Of a stretch of 64,000 bases of DNA, positions 25,801-34,083 are shown piece after piece. The position numbers and the translations under genes were made by a program. The DNA lies in NCBI GenBank assembly GCA_011390335.1, contig JAABSO010000010.1, forward strand, positions 1 through 64,000. The letters are read 5' to 3'. The notes under the pieces were generated by a model. That model was not told where the DNA came from and did not search any database. It saw only the letters and a program-made list of their open reading frames with translations. The first letter of the stretch is position 1, and each line of letters begins with the position of its first letter. The DNA comes from Desulfotignum sp. (lineage in GTDB: Bacteria; Desulfobacterota; Desulfobacteria; Desulfobacterales; Desulfobacteraceae).

Positions 25801-26381
25801 CCCCCTGCCTGGAACCTGATGACAACGGCTGCAAGATTACCTGGTCGGATGCCATCTTAGGCAGGTCCATGGAAACGGCTGTGGATTATGTTGTCCTGGC
25901 AACCGGTGTGACCCCGAATATGACCCCGGACCTGGCACAAACCTTTGGGGCGGATCTGGACCAGTTTGGTTTTTTTGACCAGGCAGACAGCAAGTGGCGC
26001 CCGGTGGAAGCGTTGCAGCCACGGGTGCTGGCCTGCGGTCTGGCCCTGGAACCTTTCAATATTGCATCCTCTCTTGCCACAGCCAGGGCTGCGGCTGCCA
26101 GGGCTGTGGCCATATTGTCCCAGGGAAAAGTGCAGCCGGGACTTGATATGGCACATGTCAGAAATTCCTATTGCAGCCTGTGTCAGTTGTGCATTTCAGC
26201 CTGTCCCTATGGGGCCAGGCATGTGGACCACCAGGCCGGGGTGCTTGTGATAGATCCCCTGGCCTGCCAGGGATGCGGCATATGTGCTGCGGTCTGCCCG
26301 TCAGGGGCCGCAGTGGTGGGTGGGATCAGCCCCACCCACATGCTGGATGTCATCAACACAGCGTTGTCCGGTCACGGATAA
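22824..26381 (+). CDS. hdrA: Double HdrA-like flavoprotein with embedded receiver domain
   Basis: 1185 residues. First HdrA unit: FAD motif LVVGGGISGISAS (9-21), CGMC (56-59), clusters CIGCGRCEAACP (118-129) and CKDCRACQDACP (165-176). Next comes a complete receiver domain (about 190-310) with D196/D197, phospho-acceptor D240 (LTDIKMPGMDG), T268 and K290, then the rest of the FAD region (CVGSRDLQYG, 384-393). Second unit: an HdrA N-domain-like part (586-690), an Ala/Ser linker, FAD motif LVVGGGIAGMTAA (752-764), CWGSRQNDRN and clusters CSLCQLCISACP and CQGCGICAAVCP at the C-terminus. HdrB and HdrC follow. Confidence 0.92.
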   Translation: MTQQSARILVVGGGISGISASLDLARAGCQVLLVEQSDHLGGLLSQLDRQFPDSGCGMCRLLPLFNRDQTSDHCLRRGLFHENIEICLCTDLVSVEGEPGSFTVALKQQAARVDPALCIGCGRCEAACPVDVPDPFNAGLTSRKAIYRPCPQSFSYAYTIDPYACKDCRACQDACPTGAITFAVKEREAFHVLVVDDEKIVRDSMKEWLAEEGYQVWTAASAKKALELMADTTFHMMLTDIKMPGMDGVELLGRAKKLQPDLDVVMMTAYAAVDSAVEAMKQGALDYVIKPFEPDTVLAMVSTCFAAFSAARARVETVDAMILAQGNNLFAPDVKTNPYGYRHIPGVVTSLEFERMLSHAGPGQDTLVHPATGHPVQRIAWFQCVGSRDLQYGNAFCSSFCCMASVKQSMLAKTLYPQVTDACVFYMDLRTSGKAYDLYADQARQAGVAFIRSRVHSLAPDTTDPGAGIRVVWADGAAKTCEKIFDLVVLAVGQQPKDAVAVFAEKNGIAMDASGFIRPEPFYPAHTSRSGIFACGGLTGPKDIHESIVLASAAAMSAMETAVMTDCQMPEKSASTKPVTIAKEVPRIMVAICRCRDLVQETLDTEAVSHALRLDPEVAAVEMTDRLCREDGMDAMIAGIRKTGANRLVTASCAFCVKKQQLQKMADLADLPVQCVAGVDVITSIIAAAEKASSAATSSGAATSSAAEKAPAVLKTAFAIQPMVRQIRTGISRVKTMPLEPGKGGDMFSRALVVGGGIAGMTAALAIAGQGFSVDLVEKSPALGGNLVWLHLGSEDLTAFLEDRKAAVLAHDRIRVHTRTRVHSTTGRPGLWETRLAPVHSADEDGPSDKDDAVLSDSSKGASSIHQVRHGVVVLAVGGTQADPGIATCETGPGIYTQQGFQQALDNKTIDIDAPVRVAMIQCWGSRQNDRNYCSRVCCPRSLEQALFLKNRNQDSQVHVFYRDMMTPGLLETLYTQARQAGVLLFPYEKQNPPCLEPDDNGCKITWSDAILGRSMETAVDYVVLATGVTPNMTPDLAQTFGADLDQFGFFDQADSKWRPVEALQPRVLACGLALEPFNIASSLATARAAAARAVAILSQGKVQPGLDMAHVRNSYCSLCQLCISACPYGARHVDHQAGVLVIDPLACQGCGICAAVCPSGAAVVGGISPTHMLDVINTALSGHG

Positions 26382-26391
26382 GGAGATTTTT

Positions 26392-26958
26392 ATGGCTCTT
26401 TCAGACATATCTGAAAAACTGGCAGCCCTTCCTGAGATTTCACACCGGGTGGATCAGATAAAACATCTGGTGGATGCCTGCATCCAGTGCGGCACATGTT
26501 CGGCATCCTGTCCCAACCTGGATTTCATGGATATGACCCCCAGGCGGATGTGGCGGTATTTACTTGCCGGCCGTGTGGAAAAAGTGTTTGCCAGCCAAAC
26601 CTTTACCCTTTGTTCCAGCTGTTATGTGTGTACCCTGCGCTGTCCCAGGGGGTTGCCTTTGACCGAAGCCATGGCAGGACTCAAGCAGGTGGCCTTTGCC
26701 CTGAAACTTGAGCAGTTCAGACGGTCCAGATTGTTTTATGCGGCGTTTATGGAAAATATCCGGCAGTACGGCCGGGTCAGGGAGATGGAAATGATGACCC
26801 GGTATTTTCTGGCCGTGAAAAATCCGCTGGTACCATTGGGGTATGCATCCATGGGGGCCAGGCTTCTGAAAAAAAACAAACTGCACCCCAGGCTGCCCTC
26901 CCGGGGTTCGGGAAAACTGGCACATTTGTTCGAACAGGCACACAGACAGGAGCATTGA
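26392..26958 (+). CDS. hdrC: Heterodisulfide reductase subunit C-like protein
   Basis: A 188-residue soluble ferredoxin-like subunit. Two [4Fe-4S] motifs, CIQCGTCSASCP (about 30-41) and CSSCYVCTLRCP (about 70-81), are spaced as in HdrC. AAGGAGA lies 7-8 bases before ATG 26392, which is preferred over upstream in-frame starts inside the hdrA gene. The family passes electrons from HdrA to the catalytic HdrB. HdrB starts 1 base after its stop. Confidence 0.9.
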   Translation: MALSDISEKLAALPEISHRVDQIKHLVDACIQCGTCSASCPNLDFMDMTPRRMWRYLLAGRVEKVFASQTFTLCSSCYVCTLRCPRGLPLTEAMAGLKQVAFALKLEQFRRSRLFYAAFMENIRQYGRVREMEMMTRYFLAVKNPLVPLGYASMGARLLKKNKLHPRLPSRGSGKLAHLFEQAHRQEH

Positions 26959-26959
26959 T

Positions 26960-27802
26960 ATGGAATATCTGTATTATCCGGGCTGCTCTCTGGAAGGCAC
27001 TGCTCTGGAATATGATATGTCCACCCGGGCGCTGTTTGAGGCACTGGGATGCACACTGACACAAATTACGGACTGGACATGCTGCGGGGCAACCGCTGCC
27101 CATGCCATGGATGCCTTGCTGGCCCATGTGCTGCCTGCACGCAACCTGGCCCTGGCGGAAAAAATGGATTTGTCCCTGGATATTCTGGTGCCCTGCAGTG
27201 CCTGCTACCTGAACCTGAAAACAGTCAGACAGGCAGTTGAAACAGACCCGGATCTCCTGGACCGGATCAACCAGGTACTGTCTGAAGAAAATCTGGCCGT
27301 GACCGGTTCCCTTAAGGTGCGGCACCTGCTGGATGTGCTGTGCCGGGATGTGGATATGGCTGATATTGCACAGGCGTCAGACAACAGCATGGGCGGTCTG
27401 GTTGTCGCCCCCTACTACGGATGCCAGTGCCTGCGGCCGTTCACGGAATTTGATGATCCGGAACAGCCCCGGTCCATGGATGCCATGATCCAGGCCACAG
27501 GTGCCCGGGTGCTGAAATGGGATATGGGTGGTGCCTGCTGCGGTGCTTCCAGTCCTGCCACCAACCCTGAAACAGGCCGGGTGCTGGTGGGCCGGATTGT
27601 GGAACAGGCCGCAGAAGCCCAGGCCATTGTCACGGTCTGTCCCATGTGCCAGATGAACCTGGAGCGTTTTCAACCCGATCCGATTCCGGTGCTCTACCTG
27701 CCCCAGTTTCTGGGACTTGCCATGGGGTTGTCCCCGGCATCTGTCGGGTGCGGTTTGAACCTGTCTGACATCAGACCTTTTTTGACCAGGGCGGCCTTAT
27801 GA
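26960..27802 (+). CDS. hdrB: Heterodisulfide reductase subunit B-like protein
   Basis: A 280-residue protein with two CCG domains (CCGATAAHAM at about 34 and CCGASSPATN at about 193), each with its partner cysteines (CSACYLNL, CPMCQMNL). These ligate the non-cubane clusters at which HdrB cleaves disulfides. The natural substrate here is unlikely to be CoM-S-S-CoB; a DsrC-like protein disulfide or another thiol couple is possible. Its stop overlaps the following kinase start as ATGA, tying signalling to the enzyme at the translation level. Confidence 0.9.
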   Translation: MEYLYYPGCSLEGTALEYDMSTRALFEALGCTLTQITDWTCCGATAAHAMDALLAHVLPARNLALAEKMDLSLDILVPCSACYLNLKTVRQAVETDPDLLDRINQVLSEENLAVTGSLKVRHLLDVLCRDVDMADIAQASDNSMGGLVVAPYYGCQCLRPFTEFDDPEQPRSMDAMIQATGARVLKWDMGGACCGASSPATNPETGRVLVGRIVEQAAEAQAIVTVCPMCQMNLERFQPDPIPVLYLPQFLGLAMGLSPASVGCGLNLSDIRPFLTRAAL

Positions 27803-30102
27803 CAAAGATATTTCACTATATACGCCACAGCCTGGTATTCAAGCTGATCATCTTTGTCAGCCTGACCGTTATTTTGTCCATATCCCTGTGGGCATTTTTC
27901 AATATCAAAAGTTTCAAGGCCCAGAACATGAAAACCCATCTGGCCAGTACCGACCGGCTGAGCAATTCCATCAAACTGGGTACCCAGTATGCCATGATGC
28001 GCAATTCCCGGGATGATATCAACCAGATCATCAATAATATCGCCGGGCAGCCGGAGATTGAAAATATCCGGATCTATAATAAATACGGTCAGATAAAATT
28101 CACCAACCAGAAAAAAGAAATAGACAGGGTGACCGACATCAAGGCTGTGGCCTGTGATATTTGCCACAAGAATGACCCCCCGCCGTCAGACCTGGCGCTT
28201 GGTGAACGCTTTCGCATCTTTTGGTCACCTGAAGGCCACCGTCTTCTGGGTATTGTGCAGCCCATAAGTAACGAGCCGGGCTGCTCTACCAGCTCCTGCC
28301 ATTTTCACCCGGAAGACCAGACCATATTAGGGGCACTGGATGTGGTGGTGTCTTTAAAGGAAATAGACCAGCAGGTGGTGAAAATGGAAAAAGGGGTACT
28401 CAAGCTGGCCTTTTCAACCATCCTGGTCACCGCGTTTATAATCTTTTTCATTATTCTCACCTTTGTAAAAAAGCCCATCCTCAAACTGGTGGAAGGCACC
28501 CGCCGCATTGCCCGGGGGGAGTATGAAGCCAATATCGATATTGGATCTGCTTATGAGATCGGGTTTCTGGGGGAAGCCGTTCAAAAGATGGGTCGAAAAA
28601 TCGGCAAGCACCAGGCGGAATTGAAAAAACAAAAAAATGAATACCAGGCCCTGTTTGACAATGCCCCCTGCATGATTGCTGTTCAGGACAAAAATTTTCG
28701 CCTGATTCAGTATAACCGGGTGTTCAAGGAACGGTTCGATCCCCGGCCCGGAGATTTCTGCTACGCTGTCTACAAGGGGCTGGATGAAAAATGTCCTGAT
28801 TGTCCGGTTGAAAAAACCTTCAGGGACGGCAGATCCCATTATGGTGAAACAGAAGGCATGGGCAGGCATGGCGAAAAAAAACACTGGATTTTTATCACTG
28901 CCCCCATCATGGATGCAGACGGCAACATCGTGGCAGGCATGGAAATGAGTATTGATATCACCCAGCGCCGGCGCCTGGAAAAAGATCTGCAAAAATCCGA
29001 AGAAAAATACCATGCCATTTTCAACAACATATCCAATCCGGTATTTGCCGTGGACCAGGAGTCCTTGAAAATTTTGGACTGCAATATCAAAGCCCTGGAA
29101 CTGTATAAATTTTCCGAATCGCAAATGCTGGAAAAAACCTTTACAGATTTTTTTCTGTCCGAAGAAAAAGAGGAGATGGCCAGGCAGGTGAAATCCAGAA
29201 AAGAGATATCCAAGGTTAAACAGGTTAAAGCAGACAGCAAACAGATTGATGTGGACATGTGGGTGGCACCGGCAACCTATTCCGGTCAGAAAGTATTTTT
29301 GATTACCATCAATGATATCACCCGGCGCCTGGAAACAGAACAGCACCTGCTCCATGCCAGCAAGATGGCCACCTTAGGAGAGATGTCCACCGGTATCGCC
29401 CATGAGCTGAACCAGCCGTTGTCTGTCATAAAATCCTCCTCCAGTTTCTGTTTGAAAAAAATCCACAGACAGGAGCCCATTAAGGAAGATATTCTGTATA
29501 AGCTGGTTACCAAAATAGATACCAATGTGGACCGGGCGGAAAAAATCATCCAGCACATGCGGCAGTTTGCCAGAAAATCCGATATCCGGCTGGTGAAAAC
29601 CCGGATCAACGAAGTGCTGCAGCATACTTTTGAGATGTTCAACCAGCAGTTGAAAATCCGGGGGATCCAGGTGGTATGGGAAAAAAACACGGAACTGCCG
29701 GAAATTCTGGCAGACCCGGACCGTCTGGAACAGGTATTCATCAACCTGGTCATGAATGCCAAAGATGCCATTGAAGCCAAATGGGCGGCACAGGGCGGCA
29801 GGGACACCGAAGATGACCGGATTATCATCCAGACAGATGCCACAGACAACCAGGTTAGAATTGTGATTCAGGATACAGGCACAGGGATAAAAAAAGGAAT
29901 AAAAGACCGATTGTTTGAGCCGTTTTTCACCACCAAGGAGGTGGGCAAGGGCACGGGCTTAGGCCTGTCCATTTCCTACGGGATTATCAAAGACTGCAGC
30001 GGAGATATCTGGGTGGGCAGGGGCCGGCAGGGCGGGGCAAAATTTACCATTGTTTTTCCGGTACCGGAAGATCTGCCTGATGATGATATTGTATATGAGT
30101 AA
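27799..30102 (+). CDS. Membrane histidine kinase with c-type haem motifs in its sensor domain
   Basis: A 767-residue protein. Transmembrane helices at about 12-34 and 203-223 enclose a periplasmic domain of about 165 residues. This domain contains CDICH (C119, C122, H123), a CxxCH haem c motif, and CSTSSCH (C162, C167, H168), a CX4CH-type motif. A HAMP region (225-275), two PAS domains (about 280-390, with CPDC at 332-335, and 400-510), HisKA with His535 (STGIAHELNQPL) and a HATPase domain follow. It probably senses periplasmic redox state. It is coupled to hdrB by an ATGA overlap. Confidence 0.88.
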   Translation: MTKIFHYIRHSLVFKLIIFVSLTVILSISLWAFFNIKSFKAQNMKTHLASTDRLSNSIKLGTQYAMMRNSRDDINQIINNIAGQPEIENIRIYNKYGQIKFTNQKKEIDRVTDIKAVACDICHKNDPPPSDLALGERFRIFWSPEGHRLLGIVQPISNEPGCSTSSCHFHPEDQTILGALDVVVSLKEIDQQVVKMEKGVLKLAFSTILVTAFIIFFIILTFVKKPILKLVEGTRRIARGEYEANIDIGSAYEIGFLGEAVQKMGRKIGKHQAELKKQKNEYQALFDNAPCMIAVQDKNFRLIQYNRVFKERFDPRPGDFCYAVYKGLDEKCPDCPVEKTFRDGRSHYGETEGMGRHGEKKHWIFITAPIMDADGNIVAGMEMSIDITQRRRLEKDLQKSEEKYHAIFNNISNPVFAVDQESLKILDCNIKALELYKFSESQMLEKTFTDFFLSEEKEEMARQVKSRKEISKVKQVKADSKQIDVDMWVAPATYSGQKVFLITINDITRRLETEQHLLHASKMATLGEMSTGIAHELNQPLSVIKSSSSFCLKKIHRQEPIKEDILYKLVTKIDTNVDRAEKIIQHMRQFARKSDIRLVKTRINEVLQHTFEMFNQQLKIRGIQVVWEKNTELPEILADPDRLEQVFINLVMNAKDAIEAKWAAQGGRDTEDDRIIIQTDATDNQVRIVIQDTGTGIKKGIKDRLFEPFFTTKEVGKGTGLGLSISYGIIKDCSGDIWVGRGRQGGAKFTIVFPVPEDLPDDDIVYE

Positions 30103-30228
30103 TATGCAAAAAAAATGGGCCATCAGGAAAAGACATGGCAACCATATCTCATAATCCAGAAGGACGATGCATACGTCCGGCAGCCATTGGTAAGAAGAAA
30201 ACGCCGTCATTAAGGCAGGGAGAGAACC

Positions 30229-31380
30229 ATGGACAAGACACAATTTGCCATCCTGGTTGTGGATGATGAAGAAGATATCCGGGATGTCATGGAAATTGCC
30301 CTCACAGACATCGGTTACCGGGTGTTTCAGGCCAAAGACGGCAAAGCAGCCCTGGACCTGTTTGAAGCGCAGCAGCCGTCGATTGTGATAACAGATATTA
30401 AAATGCCTGTCATGGGGGGGATTGAACTGCTCAAACAGGTGAAACAGCGGGCACCTGATACCCAGGTGATCATGATAACCGGTCACGGGGACATGGAACT
30501 GACCATTTCCAGTCTGAAATTCGGGGCTGCGGATTTTATTACCAAGCCGGTGAATGTCGACATCCTGGAACTGGCTGTCTCCAAGGCGGTGGACAAACTT
30601 ATTGCAGACCAGAAGCTGGCGGAATACACCCAAAAGCTGGAAATGCTGGTGGTGGAAAAATCCAGGTTGAACAGCCATCTGTCTTCTTTAGGCCTGATGA
30701 TAGGCACGGTTTCCCATAATATAAAAGGGCTGCTCACCAACCTTGACGGGGGATTGTACATTGCCCGGTCCGGCCTGAAAAAAAAAATTTTTACAGATGT
30801 GGCGGAAGGCCTTGATCTGCTGTCCCAGAATGTGGACAAGATCAAGCAGATGATCATGGATATTCTGATGTATTCCAAGGACCGGCAAATGAACAGACAT
30901 CCGGTGCCGGCAAAAAAATTTCTGGCAGAGATCCAGGAGACCATGACAATGAAACTGGCACATCACCCTATTGCATTTCAACTGGATTCAGCCCAGGCCC
31001 CGCAGACCCTGCACATAGATGCGGCATTCATGATGTCCGCCCTGGTCAATATTCTGGATAATGCTGTGGATGCCTGCCTGGAAGACAAGGACAATCCCGA
31101 CCACAAAATCAGTCTTACGGTGGAAAAAGCCCGGGACAACCTGGTGATAAAAATTGCGGATAACGGCTGCGGCATGGATGTGGAAACCAAGGAGAAAATT
31201 TTTGATCTGTTTTTTTCCTCCAAGCAGGTAAAGGGAACAGGGTTCGGTCTGTTCATTGCAAAAAACATCATTGCCCAGCACCAGGGAGCAGTTGTGGTGG
31301 ACTCAATAAAACGCCGGGGCACCACATTTACTATCTCTTTGCCCCAGAGGGATCAGATGGCCCAGTCAGATCAGATCTGA
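30229..31380 (+). CDS. Second receiver-histidine kinase of the Hdr operon
   Basis: A 383-residue soluble protein. The receiver at 5-125 has D12/D13, phospho-acceptor D56 (VITDIKMP), T84 and K106. A coiled coil (about 125-150) leads to a HisKA-like helix with His163 in GTVSHNIKGLL. The HATPase domain has ADNGCGMD and GTGFGLFIAKNI. No DNA-binding domain. It is separated from the haem kinase by 126 bases, with a GGGAGAG ribosome binding site, and resembles the receiver-kinase that opens the operon in layout. It could relay phosphate from the haem kinase. Confidence 0.87.
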   Translation: MDKTQFAILVVDDEEDIRDVMEIALTDIGYRVFQAKDGKAALDLFEAQQPSIVITDIKMPVMGGIELLKQVKQRAPDTQVIMITGHGDMELTISSLKFGAADFITKPVNVDILELAVSKAVDKLIADQKLAEYTQKLEMLVVEKSRLNSHLSSLGLMIGTVSHNIKGLLTNLDGGLYIARSGLKKKIFTDVAEGLDLLSQNVDKIKQMIMDILMYSKDRQMNRHPVPAKKFLAEIQETMTMKLAHHPIAFQLDSAQAPQTLHIDAAFMMSALVNILDNAVDACLEDKDNPDHKISLTVEKARDNLVIKIADNGCGMDVETKEKIFDLFFSSKQVKGTGFGLFIAKNIIAQHQGAVVVDSIKRRGTTFTISLPQRDQMAQSDQI

Positions 31381-32870
31381 ATTTTGCCCACAAGCTTTTT
31401 CACCACAGGTATCCGGGAAACAGGGCCGAATCGGCCGGCCAGATTATGACGGGTTATGGCGGAAAAGACAGGCCTTATGGCCATGATCCTGAGCATGGTA
31501 TGGGCGGTTTTGCAAAATGCCTTTTTCCGGGCAGCGATATTAAAAAGCCACACGATCAGGGCATCGTTGTCCATATCCTCTTTGTGATGGCGCAGGGTGC
31601 TGCGTTTGAGCAATACCTTTTCCACGTAATCACAGGGGATGTGCCCGTCTTTTAAGGCCATTTCATACAGGAGGGTGCCGGGAAAATACATCAGCTTGTG
31701 GTCATAGATTTTGACCGGCTGGTCAACTGTTTTGCGGTGCAGGATGATCTTCAGGATTTTTATATAAAATTGCAGCACTTCATGTTTGTCTTTTGTTGTT
31801 TCATAGGGATTGGCAGAAATCACATCGATCATGACCCGGATCCTGCTGTCCACAACCAGGGTGAGCTTTTTCAGATAGGCCTTTTTGTCTAAAGGCCGGT
31901 TGAAAATATCTTTGCTGATGCGCGGGCTGGCTGACTGGAGCCCGATTTTCAGATACCGCAAAGTAAGGCCGCTGTCTGCCAGAATTTTCAGTTTTGCCTG
32001 GGTGATCTGCCGGGTGTTGGCCTGGATATAGAATATCGGCAGATGGATTTTTCCCATGTACCGGGCAAGAAATTTTTGGATCCTGTCTTCTGAGTTGAGG
32101 AAAAAATCGTCATCATCGATAATGATGCGTTTCAGATGGGGAATATTGTCCCTGGCCCATTCCAGCTCCTGGATCACCCGGTCAACAGCAATTTTGCGCA
32201 CATAAGGGCCTTTTTTTCGAAACGCTGCCATAAGGCGGTTGTTCAGGCAGTAGGCACACTGGTAGGGGCATCCTCTGACCAGAAGCACACTGTAGGTGGA
32301 AAGCGTTGCAGGGATATTTTTTTTAAGGGACACCAGACCGGATTCTGTCAGCATATACCCGTCATCCAGATCCACCCGGGCAAGGGGCAGCTGGTTCACA
32401 TCCAGCATGGGGGGCAGGGGATTGACCACAGGCCTGTTGTCTGGCGCCAGATATCCCAGGCCGGGTATCTTGCCGGGGGAAATATCTGCCAGAAGCTGTT
32501 CCATGACCTGTTCGCCCTCTCCGGCACACACCAGATCGCAAAATTGCAGAAAATAGGCCGGATCTGCAATCACAGGGGGGCCGCCCCAGATGATGGGGGA
32601 AGTGATCCGGGCTTTCAGGTACCGGGTGATCTGGATGGCCCGGGGCAGCAGATGGGTGGTTAAAATGGTTATTCCCACCAGATCGCATGTTTTGCAGTAT
32701 GCTGCCAGAATGCGCAGGGCCTGTTCTGAAAGGGGGGTGAACACCGCTTCTTTTCTGCTTTCATGGTGGATGGTGGATACCCTGCATCCGCAGGATTTCA
32801 GATATGCCCCAAGGTTTCTGACACTAAAGTTTTCCAGATGTGCATTATTGATGAGTACCGCATGTTTCAT
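31371..32870 (-). CDS. Radical SAM protein with B12-binding-like N-domain
   Basis: A 499-residue protein. The N-terminal 150 residues have the pattern of a cobalamin-binding-type Rossmann domain (ITSPIIWGGPPVIADP, VCAGEGEQVMEQLL). The radical SAM cluster CPYQCAYC uses C201, C205 and C208. The C-terminal 200 residues are basic and unassigned. It resembles B12-dependent radical SAM methylases and hopanoid/lipid-modifying enzymes, but the substrate cannot be told. It is convergent with the Hdr operon, the two ends overlapping by 10 bases. Confidence 0.83.
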   Translation of the reverse strand: MKHAVLINNAHLENFSVRNLGAYLKSCGCRVSTIHHESRKEAVFTPLSEQALRILAAYCKTCDLVGITILTTHLLPRAIQITRYLKARITSPIIWGGPPVIADPAYFLQFCDLVCAGEGEQVMEQLLADISPGKIPGLGYLAPDNRPVVNPLPPMLDVNQLPLARVDLDDGYMLTESGLVSLKKNIPATLSTYSVLLVRGCPYQCAYCLNNRLMAAFRKKGPYVRKIAVDRVIQELEWARDNIPHLKRIIIDDDDFFLNSEDRIQKFLARYMGKIHLPIFYIQANTRQITQAKLKILADSGLTLRYLKIGLQSASPRISKDIFNRPLDKKAYLKKLTLVVDSRIRVMIDVISANPYETTKDKHEVLQFYIKILKIILHRKTVDQPVKIYDHKLMYFPGTLLYEMALKDGHIPCDYVEKVLLKRSTLRHHKEDMDNDALIVWLFNIAARKKAFCKTAHTMLRIMAIRPVFSAITRHNLAGRFGPVSRIPVVKKLVGKIQI

Positions 32871-33282
32871 GAGATTATCATCTACCAGACGCCGCTGGAT
32901 TTCTCAAGGGATATTCATTGCCGGATAGAATGAATTCAGCGCAGGACCCTTGCTCTGGATATTTGCCATAAGCATGTCAGGTTTTCGATCGCTCTGTGCT
33001 GCACTCTGTTTCAAGCCCCGCCCCTGGTGGTGCCCTGTGCCCGGCCCGAGATCTACAGGGGCCTGTTGCATAAGAACAATGAAGAGCGGCAGCCCGTCCT
33101 CTGGTTGAAAACCATGCCGGTAAATTTTACCAGGCCCCCTCCGGATCTGACGGTCCGTTCACAGGACACCACCAGGGGCTTCCCATAGAAGCGCATGCTG
33201 CTATAGCAAATATTCAGACCCTTGCTGCCGGCCCTTGCCTGGAAAGTGAAAGCCTGATATGAATCACACAGGAGGTGATGCC
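32871..33282. other. 412-base non-coding stretch
   Basis: Lies between the divergent radical SAM and hydrolase genes. It is mostly occupied by the divergent R2 element at 33016-33186. The remainder shows no gene or clear promoter apart from the GGAGGTG ribosome binding site of the hydrolase. Confidence 0.5.
33016..33186. repeat. Divergent R2 element with enlarged loop
   Basis: GCCCCTGGTGGTGCCCTGTG (from about 33020) faces its reverse complement with one mismatch near 33160-33179. It keeps CCGGCCCGAGAT and GATCTGACGGTCC from the R2 consensus on either side of the loop. The loop is enlarged by about 90 bases with a nested inverted repeat (AGGGGCCTG/CAGGCCCCCT) and a GGTAAATTTTACC palindrome. 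Confidence 0.6.
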
Positions 33283-34071
33283 ATGACAGACAAAATACAA
33301 TGTGATTACAGCGCACTGGACCATCCTGAGGTACTGGCCCGTATTTTTCATCCTGGATCAGGGGGCGGGACAGGCCCTGTCAGACCAAATGAGTTCCTGA
33401 TTCCTGTGGATGAGCATGTGGACATCGGGGCCTGCTTCCATGTGGAGGACAAACAGGCCCCCACTATTTTATTTTTCCATGGCAACGGGGAGATCGTTTC
33501 CCATTATGATGATCTCGGGCCGGTGTACAACCAGATGGGAATGAATTTTTTTGTGGTGGACTTTCGGGGGTATGGAAGGTCCACCGGATCTCCCACTGTC
33601 TCCCATATGATGACGGACTGCCACACCATTCTGGATTTTGTGCAAAAGCTGCTGCACAAAAATGGATTTACCGGCAGCCTGGGTGTCATGGGAAGATCCC
33701 TTGGCAGTGCATCTGCCATTGAACTGGCATCAACAAGGCCCGCTGATATCGATTTTTTGATCATTGAAAGCGGGTTCAGCCACACGGAAAAACTGTTGAA
33801 AGTGCTGGGTATTGATCCAAGCACAGCCGGGTATAACATCTCACCCGGGTGTGAAAACTATGAAAAAATAGGGCAGTGGTCCGGTCCTTTGCTGGTTCTC
33901 CACGGGGAGTTTGACCAGCTCATCTCCTTTTCCCAGGGAAAGGACCTGTTTGATGCCTGTCCTTCCCTGGAAAAAACTCTGGTAAAAATCCCCGGTGCCA
34001 ATCACAATGATATTTTCATAAAAGGCCTTGATCTGTATATGCAGGCGGTGAAAACCCTGATCATGCAGTGA
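33283..34071 (+). CDS. Alpha/beta hydrolase
   Basis: A 262-residue soluble protein. Oxyanion region FFHGNGE (64-70), nucleophile elbow MGRSLGSAS with Ser139, an acidic residue in LHGEFDQLI and a C-terminal His in GANHND form a plausible catalytic triad. It resembles the BEM46/serine aminopeptidase-like branch of the superfamily. ATG 33283 is chosen for its GGAGGTG site. The substrate is unknown, and the gene is monocistronic. Confidence 0.82.
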   Translation: MTDKIQCDYSALDHPEVLARIFHPGSGGGTGPVRPNEFLIPVDEHVDIGACFHVEDKQAPTILFFHGNGEIVSHYDDLGPVYNQMGMNFFVVDFRGYGRSTGSPTVSHMMTDCHTILDFVQKLLHKNGFTGSLGVMGRSLGSASAIELASTRPADIDFLIIESGFSHTEKLLKVLGIDPSTAGYNISPGCENYEKIGQWSGPLLVLHGEFDQLISFSQGKDLFDACPSLEKTLVKIPGANHNDIFIKGLDLYMQAVKTLIMQ

Positions 34072-34083
34072 AAAGATACCAGA

